Below, piece by piece: positions 44,903 to 52,268 of a stretch of 64,000 nt of DNA (position 1 is its first letter; every line of letters begins with the position of its first letter). The notes beneath the pieces were generated by a model. The model saw nothing but the letters and a program-made list of their open reading frames with translations, searched no databases and had not been told where the DNA came from. Source of the stretch: Chryseobacterium polytrichastri (GTDB lineage: Bacteria > Bacteroidota > Bacteroidia > Flavobacteriales > Weeksellaceae); assembly GCF_900142445.1 (NCBI RefSeq), contig NZ_FRAV01000003.1, positions 62,001-126,000 of the forward strand. Reading direction: 5' to 3'. Both the position numbers and the translations under genes were made by a program.

Positions 44903-45985
44903 ATGAAATTTTTATATTTTTTTGTTTTTGCATTATTTTTTTCATGTACGAAAAGTTTAGAAGATAGATGTTTTATTAAAGAAGGAGAACAGTTTTTTGA
45001 AGGTTATGTGCAGGAAGATCCTTTTACAGTAAAACAAATTTTGTATAAAAAACCTGATTATCTTGAAATTATTAATTTGAGAAAATTTAGAAATTTTAAA
45101 CAAGATAGTTCAGAATATAGAAGTAACGTTTACAATCTTGAAGCAAATGAAAAATATTGGAAAGATCAGAAAGTAATATTTGCTGATTTTGATAAATACT
45201 TTTTCGGACAATTTGAGTATTCATTTAAACAAAACGATGGAAATATAAAATATGCTTTAGGAAGAAATGGTTTAGGGTATTGGCTCTTGGAAATTAAAAA
45301 TAATCAACCTTCTGCTTATTTTTTAGGATTAAGTTTTAACCATTATTATTTTAATAAGATTCAAGATAAACCTATTGTAAAAGATGGATTCTTTCAGATT
45401 GAAGGGAGTTTAGTGGAACTTATGAAAATGCCTAGGCGAAATGATTATACTGCGCTTGAAGATGGAAAATTATTCAAAATAAGTTTAAAAGAATTAATTA
45501 AAGATTCTGATAAAGATGGTTTTAATGATATTTTTGAAACAAGTTTTGGGCTTAATCCAAATAATAAGGATACAGATGGAGATGGAATTAATGATTTTAA
45601 AGATCATAATCCACTTTTTAAATCTGAGAAAAACAAATTTACAGGTTTGTATGAAGATTTGCTTTCACAGCATTTGGGATTTGTAAAAGATAAATTAGAT
45701 AAAATACCTTATTTTATTGTACCATATGAAACTGACTGTGATTATTTTCAAAAGGTAAATCCTGAAGCTAAAGTTTTGATAATGTCCTTAAGTAAAAATA
45801 AACAGCCATATTATGTGAGAGTAACTGATATTTTTAATGGAGGATATTCTAAAATTCAAAAGGATAAAACAAATCTCGAAAAATTTTATATTAATGAATG
45901 GGGAAGCGGTTCTACAAACGATTATTCTGTCGAATATAAAAATGGAAAATGGATTTTTAACTTAATTGGTGGCACAGTTTCTTAA
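44903..45985 (+). CDS. Lipoprotein with calcium-binding TSP3-like repeat
   Basis: The start at 44903 gives a lipoprotein signal peptide, MKFLYFFVFALFFSC, with Cys15. An earlier in-frame ATG at 44855 lies inside the ychF terminator and is rejected. The product is 360 residues. Residues about 200-230 carry DSDKDGFNDIFE and DTDGDGINDFKDHNP, thrombospondin type 3-like calcium loops. The regions before and after are of unknown fold. It is a single gene ending in a bidirectional terminator. Function is unknown. Confidence 0.8.
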   Translation: MKFLYFFVFALFFSCTKSLEDRCFIKEGEQFFEGYVQEDPFTVKQILYKKPDYLEIINLRKFRNFKQDSSEYRSNVYNLEANEKYWKDQKVIFADFDKYFFGQFEYSFKQNDGNIKYALGRNGLGYWLLEIKNNQPSAYFLGLSFNHYYFNKIQDKPIVKDGFFQIEGSLVELMKMPRRNDYTALEDGKLFKISLKELIKDSDKDGFNDIFETSFGLNPNNKDTDGDGINDFKDHNPLFKSEKNKFTGLYEDLLSQHLGFVKDKLDKIPYFIVPYETDCDYFQKVNPEAKVLIMSLSKNKQPYYVRVTDIFNGGYSKIQKDKTNLEKFYINEWGSGSTNDYSVEYKNGKWIFNLIGGTVS

Positions 45986-45991
45986 AATAAA

Positions 45992-46021
45992 AATACCGCT
46001 CAAAGCAGAGCGGTATTCATT
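45992..46021. terminator. Bidirectional terminator
   Basis: AATACCGCTC (45992-46001) pairs with GAGCGGTATT (46008-46017), with TTTTATTTT on the minus side. It is shared by the lipoprotein gene and GG-leader peptide A. Confidence 0.85.
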
Positions 46022-46041
46022 TTGAAAATATAATATTTTAA

Positions 46042-46239
46042 CTACGGTAATATTTCAGGGCGACATACCTTTTGTGCACAAGACATTGAAATCGTTGTAC
46101 AGCCATTTGGGTCTGGAGAAGGTTCACAAGGAAGGCTTGGACAAAAAACAGGCTGCATGCAATCTAGCATACCTCCGATAATGGTTCTTAATTGCTTTTT
46201 ATTTAATTTTTTTCCTTTTTGTAAAGTTTGATTTTTCAT
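46042..46239 (-). CDS. GG-leader (bacteriocin-like) peptide A, 65 aa
   Basis: A 65-residue peptide with a basic leader containing KKLNKKQLRTIIGG, ending Gly22-Gly23. The 42-residue core has six cysteines (27, 33, 38, 47, 54, 59) and is rich in proline and serine (CPSLPCEPSPDPNGC), suggesting disulfides or another modification. The leader logic is the same as in the peptides at 35835 and 51264, but the core is unrelated to theirs. It stands alone between two genes on the other strand and has its own terminator. The role is unknown. Confidence 0.7.
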   Translation of the reverse strand: MKNQTLQKGKKLNKKQLRTIIGGMLDCMQPVFCPSLPCEPSPDPNGCTTISMSCAQKVCRPEILP

Positions 46240-46342
46240 AGTAATTGATTTTTAGTGAGTTAGTTACTAACGAAGTTATGAAAATATTTAATCATATATC
46301 ACTTAATAAAGAAAAAAATAATTAATGATTGAAAAATTTATA

Positions 46343-46377
46343 TTTGAAACTCAATTCTATAAAACTTCATATATTTG
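46343..46377 (+). promoter_or_regulatory. Promoter of the AraC gene
   Basis: TTTG (46343-46346), 23 bases, then TATATTTG (46370-46377), about 20 bases before the ATG at 46398. Confidence 0.65.
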
Positions 46378-46397
46378 AATTGTACAAATCATAGATC

Positions 46398-47336
46398 ATG
46401 GAAAAAATTGCACATGCTTCTTTGGAAGATTTTTATAAAGAAATGACGGCCAAGCTTGGAAAAGACCTCGAAAGTATCTTTCCTAAAGGTCTTCACAAAG
46501 ATATAGGTCACTTCAATGTTTTCGATATTGCCCAAACAATTGAAAAAATTAAGATGACTTCTGAAATGCCTTATAACAGAAGAAAGTATTATAAAATAAG
46601 CCTTATCCGAGGAAAAAACAGAGCAGAATACGCAGATAAAGTCATTCAGATTAAAAATAATGCTTTGTTGTTTGCAACGCCTAAAGTTCCTTATCATTGG
46701 GTTCCCGAAGATCCCGATCAGTCCGGAAGTTTCTGTGTTTTTACGGAAGATTTTTTCATTAAAAATAATTCTAGAAGTTCTCTTGAAGACTTGCCAATCT
46801 TTCAGCCCGGAAATATTCCTTTATTTGAAATTGATGATGAATTGGCCAACGAGATCGAGCAGCTTTTCACCAAGATTAAAAAAGAAATTGCTTCAGATTA
46901 CCTATTTAAATACGATCTCATTAGAAATTATGTAGTAGAGCTTATTCATTATGGTCAAAAATTACAACCGGCTACAAAGCTGTCTACTTCCAGTGATGCA
47001 TCATTAAGAGTGGTTACTTTGTTTATAGAACTGCTTGAAAGGCAATTTCCCATAGAATCTAATGAACAAAGATTGCAACTTAAAACGGCAAAAGATTATG
47101 CTGACAGGTTAGCAGTTCATGTGAATTATTTAAACAAGAAATTAAAAGAAAATACAGGGAAAACAACAACTGAATTTATTGCAGACCGAATGATTCAGGA
47201 AGCAAAAATATTATTAAAACAAACAAAATGGAATGTCTCAGAAATTTCTTATGCATTGGGATTTGAGGAGATCGCTCACTTTTCAAACTTCTTTAAAAGG
47301 AAAACAACTGTTACGCCGTTAGAATTTCGTTCGTGA
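46398..47336 (+). CDS. AraC-family transcriptional regulator
   Basis: A 312-residue regulator. The N-terminal part has YNRRKYYKISLIRGKNRAEYA and a PYHWVPEDPDQSGSFC cupin-like segment. The C-terminal AraC double HTH covers about 215-312: LQLKTAKDYADRLAVHVNYL, NVSEISYALGFEEIAHFSNF and the final TVTPLEFRS. It is paralogous to the regulator at 15157-16071. The SDR oxidoreductase gene begins 78 bases downstream on the same strand and is the obvious candidate target. Confidence 0.92.
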   Translation: MEKIAHASLEDFYKEMTAKLGKDLESIFPKGLHKDIGHFNVFDIAQTIEKIKMTSEMPYNRRKYYKISLIRGKNRAEYADKVIQIKNNALLFATPKVPYHWVPEDPDQSGSFCVFTEDFFIKNNSRSSLEDLPIFQPGNIPLFEIDDELANEIEQLFTKIKKEIASDYLFKYDLIRNYVVELIHYGQKLQPATKLSTSSDASLRVVTLFIELLERQFPIESNEQRLQLKTAKDYADRLAVHVNYLNKKLKENTGKTTTEFIADRMIQEAKILLKQTKWNVSEISYALGFEEIAHFSNFFKRKTTVTPLEFRS

Positions 47337-47414
47337 TTTGAATTTTGCAAATATCAGATTGATTCAAGCAAATACATCAATCATAAAATACCGCAACTTT
47401 GTCTCATTAAAATA

Positions 47415-48188
47415 ATGAAAAAAATGGATACACAAACAAAAATCGCATTAGTAACCGGTGGAAGCCGTGGATTAGGAAAAAACTCAGCACTTAAAATTGC
47501 TCAGAAAGGTCTTGATGTCATCATTACTTACCGAAGCAATAAGGAGGAAGCAGATAAAGTAGTGGAAGAAATTCAGGCATTAGGAAGAAAAGCAGTTGCT
47601 TATCAATTAGATACAAAGGATGTTAAAAGTTTTGATGCTTTCGTAAAAACAGTTGGTGATCATTTGGAAGAAAATACAGGAAGCAGAAACATTGATTTTT
47701 TAGTTAATAACGCTGGAACAGCTTTATACGCACCAATTTCAGACGTTACAGAAGAACAGTTGGATGATGTGATAGATATTCATTTCAAAGGAGTGTTTTT
47801 CTTAACGCAAAAGTTTTTGCCTTTTGTTAATGACGGAGGAGGGATTGTAAATGTTTCTTCAGGATTAGCAAGATTTGCATTACCGGGATCTTCTGTATAC
47901 GGATCTATAAAAGCTGGAGTTGAAATGTTGACAAAATACATGGCGAAAGAATTGGGTTCAAGAAAGATCAAAGCCAATGTTGTTGCTCCTGGTGCTATAG
48001 AAACTGATTTTGGAGGTGGTAGAACGAGAGATGACAAACAGATGAATGATATCATTTCAAGCGTTACAGCATTAGGTAGAGCAGGTTTGCCGGATGATAT
48101 TGGTGGAGTAGTGGCTTTCTTGTGTACAGAAGATGCCCGTTGGATCAACGGACAAAGGATTGAGGCTTCTGGAGGAATGTTCTTATAA
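47415..48188 (+). CDS. Short-chain dehydrogenase/reductase (SDR)
   Basis: A 257-residue classical SDR oxidoreductase using NAD(P)H. The cofactor motif is TGGSRGLGKNSA (TGxxxGxG) near residues 14-25, followed by NNAG in LVNNAGTALYAP. The catalytic Ser is in VNVSSG and the Tyr/Lys pair in VYGSIKAG. The C-terminal GGVVAFLCTEDARWINGQRI is typical of FabG-like members. Substrate is unknown. The second Met, three codons in, is an alternative start. It follows the AraC regulator and ends in a terminator. Confidence 0.9.
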   Translation: MKKMDTQTKIALVTGGSRGLGKNSALKIAQKGLDVIITYRSNKEEADKVVEEIQALGRKAVAYQLDTKDVKSFDAFVKTVGDHLEENTGSRNIDFLVNNAGTALYAPISDVTEEQLDDVIDIHFKGVFFLTQKFLPFVNDGGGIVNVSSGLARFALPGSSVYGSIKAGVEMLTKYMAKELGSRKIKANVVAPGAIETDFGGGRTRDDKQMNDIISSVTALGRAGLPDDIGGVVAFLCTEDARWINGQRIEASGGMFL

Positions 48189-48221
48189 CATTGAATAAAT
48201 TTTATAACATTTAATAAAATA

Positions 48222-48250
48222 AGAGAGCCTCAATTGAAGCTCTCTTTTTT
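48222..48250 (+). terminator. Terminator of the SDR gene
   Basis: AGAGAGC (48222-48228) pairs with GCTCTCT (48239-48245), loop TCAATTGA-like, then six T. Confidence 0.8.
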
Positions 48251-48325
48251 CTCTCGCAGATGTAGCAGATAACGCAGATTTTGAATACAATCATATCTGC
48301 TTAATCAGCCAAATCTGCGAGAGAT
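48229..48325. repeat. Intergenic repeat unit 1
   Basis: A roughly 95-base unit with an internal inverted repeat: CTCTCGCAGATGTAGCAGAT on the left and GCCAAATCTGCGAGAG on the right. A second, slightly diverged unit lies at 48407-48495. Confidence 0.7.
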
Positions 48326-48406
48326 TTTAAAGTTATATAGGATTGTCAGTTTTTTAACGAAACTAAAATAAATACTGAAAAAGGATATTAATAAATTAAG
48401 TTAGTT

Positions 48407-48495
48407 CAGTTGAAGCTCTCTTTTTATTTAGCAAATAACGTAGATTTTTTAACACAATCATCTGCTTAATCCGCTAAATCTGCGAGAGATTTTTT
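48407..48495. repeat. Intergenic repeat unit 2
   Basis: Shares TTGAAGCTCTCTTTTT at the left and AAATCTGCGAGAGATTTT at the right with unit 1. Unit 2 has lost part of its left arm. The two units fill most of the gap 48189-48499. Confidence 0.7.
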
Positions 48496-48499
48496 AATA

Positions 48500-49648
48500 T
48501 TATAATTTCGACAAATTCTCAATCGCCCTCTCCAGAGTTTCCTGTTTTTTAGCAAAACAAAGACGAATTACATTTTCATTCAGCTTATTTTTATAGAAAG
48601 AAGAAAAAGGAACACTGGCTACTTTGTGAGTAATGGTTAATTCGCTAGCAAAATCAAAATCATTTTTATCTGAAATTTTATCATATTTCAAAGCTTGGAA
48701 ATACGTTCCTTCACAATCCAGCAACTCAAAAGATGTATTGGCTAAACCTTGTCTTATAAAATCTCTTTTTTCTTGAAAGAATTGATTCAGATGATTGTAG
48801 TGATCATCATTTTTCATGTATTCAGCCAAAGCCAACTGAATCGGAGTATTCACACAAAAAACATTGAATTGGTGTACCTTTCTGAATTCATCTGTCAACG
48901 CTTTTGGTGCTGCACAATACCCAACTTTCCAGCCCGTAACATGGAAAAGTTTTCCAAAAGAGGCTACCAAAAGACTTCTTTCTTTTAGCTCTGGATATTT
49001 ACTGATGCTTAAATGTTGTTTTCCATCAAAGACAATATTTTCATACACTTCATCACTTAAAATCAATATCGAAGTATCTTTTACAATAGAGATCAATTCC
49101 TGAATATCGTTTTCCTTTAATATCTTTCCTGACGGATTATTCGGATTGTTAAGAATGATCATTTTTGTTTTTTCACTCACCAATCCTTTAACTGTATTCC
49201 AGTTGATTTCATAATCAGGCGCTTTCATTTCAAACCGTTTTACAATTCCTCCGAAAAGCTCTACCGTAGGTTCATAGCAATCATAAGCAGGTTCAAAGAT
49301 AATGACTTCATCCTCTTTTTTAATGAACGTTGCAATGGCGGTGAAGATAGCCTGAGTTCCGCCTGCTGTAACTGTAATTTCTGAATCCGGATGATAAGTG
49401 GCCTGATGGCTGTTTTCTATTTTTCTCGCGATTTCTTCCTTTAAACCTATCATTCCGCCTAAAGGTGCATATTGATTAAAGCCTTTTTTTATAAAATGAT
49501 CTACGTGATTTAATAACTCAGGATCTGGCATGAAATCGGGAAATCCTTGTGATAAATTGATGGCTTCATTTTCGTTGGCCAATTGGGTCATCTGGCTGAA
49601 AATGGTAGTACCTACATCAGAAAGTTTAGAAAGAGGAAGTTGTATCAT
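48500..49648 (-). CDS. PLP-dependent aminotransferase (methionine/kynurenine type)
   Basis: A 382-residue class I/II aminotransferase. The N-terminus has INLSQGFPDFMPDPELL, typical of the YbdL/kynurenine aminotransferase branch. Other landmarks are TAGGTQAIFTAI, the substrate-binding LNNPNNPSGKI, and the aldimine lysine K233 in SFGKLFHVTGWKVGY. The C-terminal arginine is in VIRLCFAK. YbdL-like enzymes prefer methionine and aromatic amino acids, and methionine salvage is a likely role. It is a single-gene unit. Confidence 0.92.
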   Translation of the reverse strand: MIQLPLSKLSDVGTTIFSQMTQLANENEAINLSQGFPDFMPDPELLNHVDHFIKKGFNQYAPLGGMIGLKEEIARKIENSHQATYHPDSEITVTAGGTQAIFTAIATFIKKEDEVIIFEPAYDCYEPTVELFGGIVKRFEMKAPDYEINWNTVKGLVSEKTKMIILNNPNNPSGKILKENDIQELISIVKDTSILILSDEVYENIVFDGKQHLSISKYPELKERSLLVASFGKLFHVTGWKVGYCAAPKALTDEFRKVHQFNVFCVNTPIQLALAEYMKNDDHYNHLNQFFQEKRDFIRQGLANTSFELLDCEGTYFQALKYDKISDKNDFDFASELTITHKVASVPFSSFYKNKLNENVIRLCFAKKQETLERAIENLSKL

Positions 49649-49710
49649 TGAATGAAATTTTTACTTACATCGAATTTAATTTATTTTTTGCAATTCATAC
49701 TGATAATTCT

Positions 49711-49741
49711 AAAAAAAGACTATCCGTATTAGGATAGTCTT
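49711..49741 (-). terminator. Terminator of the T9SS cargo gene
   Basis: AAGACTATCC (49716-49725) pairs with GGATAGTCTT (49732-49741). The minus-strand transcript ends in TTTTTTT. Confidence 0.85.
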
Positions 49742-49764
49742 CATTATTGTAATATTGTGTCTGT

Positions 49765-51003
49765 TTACTTAGAGATGATCAGTTTTTGAGAACTGGTTTT
49801 TCCGTTTGATTTTATTTCAACAATATAATTTCCCTGGATCAGTTTTTCAGTATTCAACTTAATACTTTGACGACCGCTATCAAGGTTTTCAGATTTTTCA
49901 AGTACTATTTTTCCGGAAACATCCATCACTCTTACAGATAGAGTTTCTTTTTTAGAAAGAGTAGTTTGTACTTCTACAAAACTTTTTGCAGGATTAGGAA
50001 CCAGAAAAACTTCTTTTTGTTCTGCTTGGCTCAATTCCGCTTTGGAAATAGCTTCTAACTGAGGAATAGGTGATGTTAGATCAAGGCTAGAATCATTTTT
50101 TGTCGCCAGACGATCTTTTGTGTAACAGAAAGTAAAACATTTCATGCATATTACTTTTTTCTCTCTAGACTCAGTTACGCATACCGTATATGTTCCCGGA
50201 TTAGCATAATTGTGAGATAAAGTTGATATGATGTAAGGTTGTGTAGCAGTTCCGTCACCCCAGTTTACAGTATATGTACTTCCAGGATTTCCAGGTGTAG
50301 AAACAAGGATAGGATTAAGCAAAGTAAGATTGGCTGTAGAGGCACTTGATGTTGTATTGAAAGAAGTTTCAAGTTTGAAATCTGCCGTACAGCCATCACA
50401 AGATTTTACACAAATATTATCATAATACACTCTTTCGCTTGGGCTAGATGTATAATCTGGAGACACCATTACCGCGGTAGAATTATTCATAACATTATTG
50501 AAATCTGCACACGTCATGCCGGCAGGCATTGTCCAGGTTCCTTCAGAGTTACTAGGAAGAACACCTCCTACACAATTGGCGATAGGCGCACGTACTCGTA
50601 CCCAGCCACTGTTAGGTGTTACGGTAATATTTGCTACAAAAGAAATAATCTGGCTTCCTGCCATAATGTGAATGGTAGGATGAATTGGCGCACCATAACC
50701 ACCGTCTTTTTCAAGATAAAAATCGAAATAAAGACATTGTCCTAAAAATCGTTGCCCCAAACTTTTAAAATCTGAAGGATTAATATACCACGAACCGCCA
50801 GATTTATCATCCAATATAATATACTGCGTTCCATCTAATGGGTTCGGGCTACCGCTGGAAACACCCACTTGCCCGTTAGGATAGGGAGCTGGAGTCCACA
50901 ATCCGGGAGGATTATTGGGATCATTAAAATCTGAACATGGAGCCTGTGCATTGAAAAGACATCCTAATAAAACGAATAATGTTAAAAAATACATTCTTAC
51001 CAT
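49765..51003 (-). CDS. T9SS cargo protein with PKD domain
   Basis: A 412-residue secreted protein with a signal peptide to about residue 19 (FNAQ). Residues about 25-200 form a beta-sandwich reminiscent of a carbohydrate-binding domain (QYIILDDKSGGSWYINPSDF; YYDNICVKSC). A PKD-like domain follows at about 210-295 (YTVNWGDGTATQPY; HNYANPGTYTVCV). The last 75 residues are a type A T9SS sorting tail: VFLVPNPAKSFVEVQ, VMDVSGKIVLEK, GNYIVEIKSNGKTSSQKLI. It is therefore exported through the gliding/T9SS machinery. There is no catalytic domain. Confidence 0.88.
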   Translation of the reverse strand: MVRMYFLTLFVLLGCLFNAQAPCSDFNDPNNPPGLWTPAPYPNGQVGVSSGSPNPLDGTQYIILDDKSGGSWYINPSDFKSLGQRFLGQCLYFDFYLEKDGGYGAPIHPTIHIMAGSQIISFVANITVTPNSGWVRVRAPIANCVGGVLPSNSEGTWTMPAGMTCADFNNVMNNSTAVMVSPDYTSSPSERVYYDNICVKSCDGCTADFKLETSFNTTSSASTANLTLLNPILVSTPGNPGSTYTVNWGDGTATQPYIISTLSHNYANPGTYTVCVTESREKKVICMKCFTFCYTKDRLATKNDSSLDLTSPIPQLEAISKAELSQAEQKEVFLVPNPAKSFVEVQTTLSKKETLSVRVMDVSGKIVLEKSENLDSGRQSIKLNTEKLIQGNYIVEIKSNGKTSSQKLIISK

Positions 51004-51206
51004 AATCTAACATTGATTTTATGCATCAAAAATCAACAAAAACTTTAAGGATTAATATTTTATGATTTAGTTTTATAAAAGTAGATGGATATTCAGTATC
51101 ATGGTATGGAGGACTAACAAGTGTTGCGTTCTCACTAATAAGTGTAGATTCATTTCTCTTAAATGTGACTTAGTTTGGGTTTTACTGATCTTCTCAATAG
51201 CTAAAA

Positions 51207-51240
51207 ATAAAAATGCCCTGCAGTTATCTACAGGGCATAT
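51207..51240 (-). terminator. Terminator of GG-leader peptide C
   Basis: ATGCCCTG (51213-51220) pairs with CAGGGCAT (51231-51238); TTTTATTTTTAG follows on the minus strand. Confidence 0.85.
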
Positions 51241-51263
51241 TGGAAATCAAATCGGATTGATTT

Positions 51264-51434
51264 TTAATTAGGATTAGTCGGTTTCACGGGTTTTAAAATA
51301 TTCCACATAGAGCATACACTTACACAAGTTTGTACCAAAACAAAATCACCTGCGTAATCATTGCCGCAGTAGCATGAATATCCACCGCTTACTGATTTTA
51401 GCTCTTCTCGGGATAATTTCTTTACGTTTTTCAT
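51264..51434 (-). CDS. GG-leader (bacteriocin-like) peptide C, 56 aa
   Basis: A short gene encoding a 56-residue peptide. The leader is MKNVKKLSREELKSVSGG (Gly17-Gly18), almost the same as in peptide B. The 38-residue core has Cys21, Cys23, Cys37 and Cys41 (SCYCGNDYAGDF; TCVSVCSMW) and a proline/lysine-rich tail. It starts 100 bases downstream of a LytTR regulator and its kinase, on the same strand with no strong terminator between, and has its own terminator. That arrangement resembles peptide-pheromone operons, but no export transporter is visible. Function is inference. Confidence 0.78.
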   Translation of the reverse strand: MKNVKKLSREELKSVSGGYSCYCGNDYAGDFVLVQTCVSVCSMWNILKPVKPTNPN

Positions 51435-51533
51435 AATAGGTTTGAATTAATTTTAGATTTCAAAAATATTCTGAACAGTAAGTATTCCCAATCAGGAATG
51501 AGTAAGTGTGCCTGTTTTTCTAGTAAGTGTAAT

Positions 51534-52268
51534 TTAATCCGGATGTTCTATTTTATATAAAAAGTCATTTTTTTTACGAACAGAAACATCCAAAATAGAA
51601 TTGTCCGTCATCACCACCTGTCCGCCTTTGCCTTTCAGGTATTCTTTTAAATGAATAAGATTGATCAGATGTTTATGATGGATTCTGAAGAAATTATGTT
51701 CCGAAAGATGTTCTTCAAAATCATGTAATGTTTTAGATACAATGATTTTAGTTTTATCGGTGAGATAAAATGTAGTATAGCTGGAATCGGCTTCACAGCG
51801 GATGATATCAGTAATATTGGTGAGTCTAAACCCTTGCAGTGTAGGAAGACTGATCTTGTTTTTATGAGAATATTGAGCAGAAGAAGATCCTTTGTTTTTT
51901 TTGATGTTATCTAAGGCTTTACGTACCGCAATAATGAAATCAATTTTTTTGATAGGTTTTAAAAGGTAATCTGTGGCGCCATTTTTTATCGCCTGAATGG
52001 CGAAATTTTCAAATGCGGTAATAAATATGATTTGAGAATCAATCTCCCTGAATTTCGATAAAAGATCGAAAGCGGTACCATCTTTCAGCTGTATGTCCAG
52101 AAAAAGAATATCGGGGGTGTTTTTGGTTAGATGAATATAAGCCTCCTCAACACTCGATGCCTGAAATGAGATTTGAATGTCCGGAAACTCGTTTTCTAAT
52201 AAAAGAGAAATATAATCTCTCCCGTCTTTTTCGTCATCAATGATGCAGACTTGTGTTTTGGTTTTCAT
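51534..52268 (-). CDS. LytTR-family response regulator
   Basis: A 244-residue regulator. The receiver domain (residues 1-125) has D11/D12, the phospho-acceptor D58 in DILFLDIQLKDG and the lysine in DYLLKPIKK. The LytTR domain (about 145-240) includes ITDIIRCEADSSYTTFYL and FFRIHHKHLINL. Its start lies inside the last 32 bases of the propeller kinase gene, so the two are coupled. GG-leader peptide C follows. Confidence 0.93.
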   Translation of the reverse strand: MKTKTQVCIIDDEKDGRDYISLLLENEFPDIQISFQASSVEEAYIHLTKNTPDILFLDIQLKDGTAFDLLSKFREIDSQIIFITAFENFAIQAIKNGATDYLLKPIKKIDFIIAVRKALDNIKKNKGSSSAQYSHKNKISLPTLQGFRLTNITDIIRCEADSSYTTFYLTDKTKIIVSKTLHDFEEHLSEHNFFRIHHKHLINLIHLKEYLKGKGGQVVMTDNSILDVSVRKKNDFLYKIEHPD

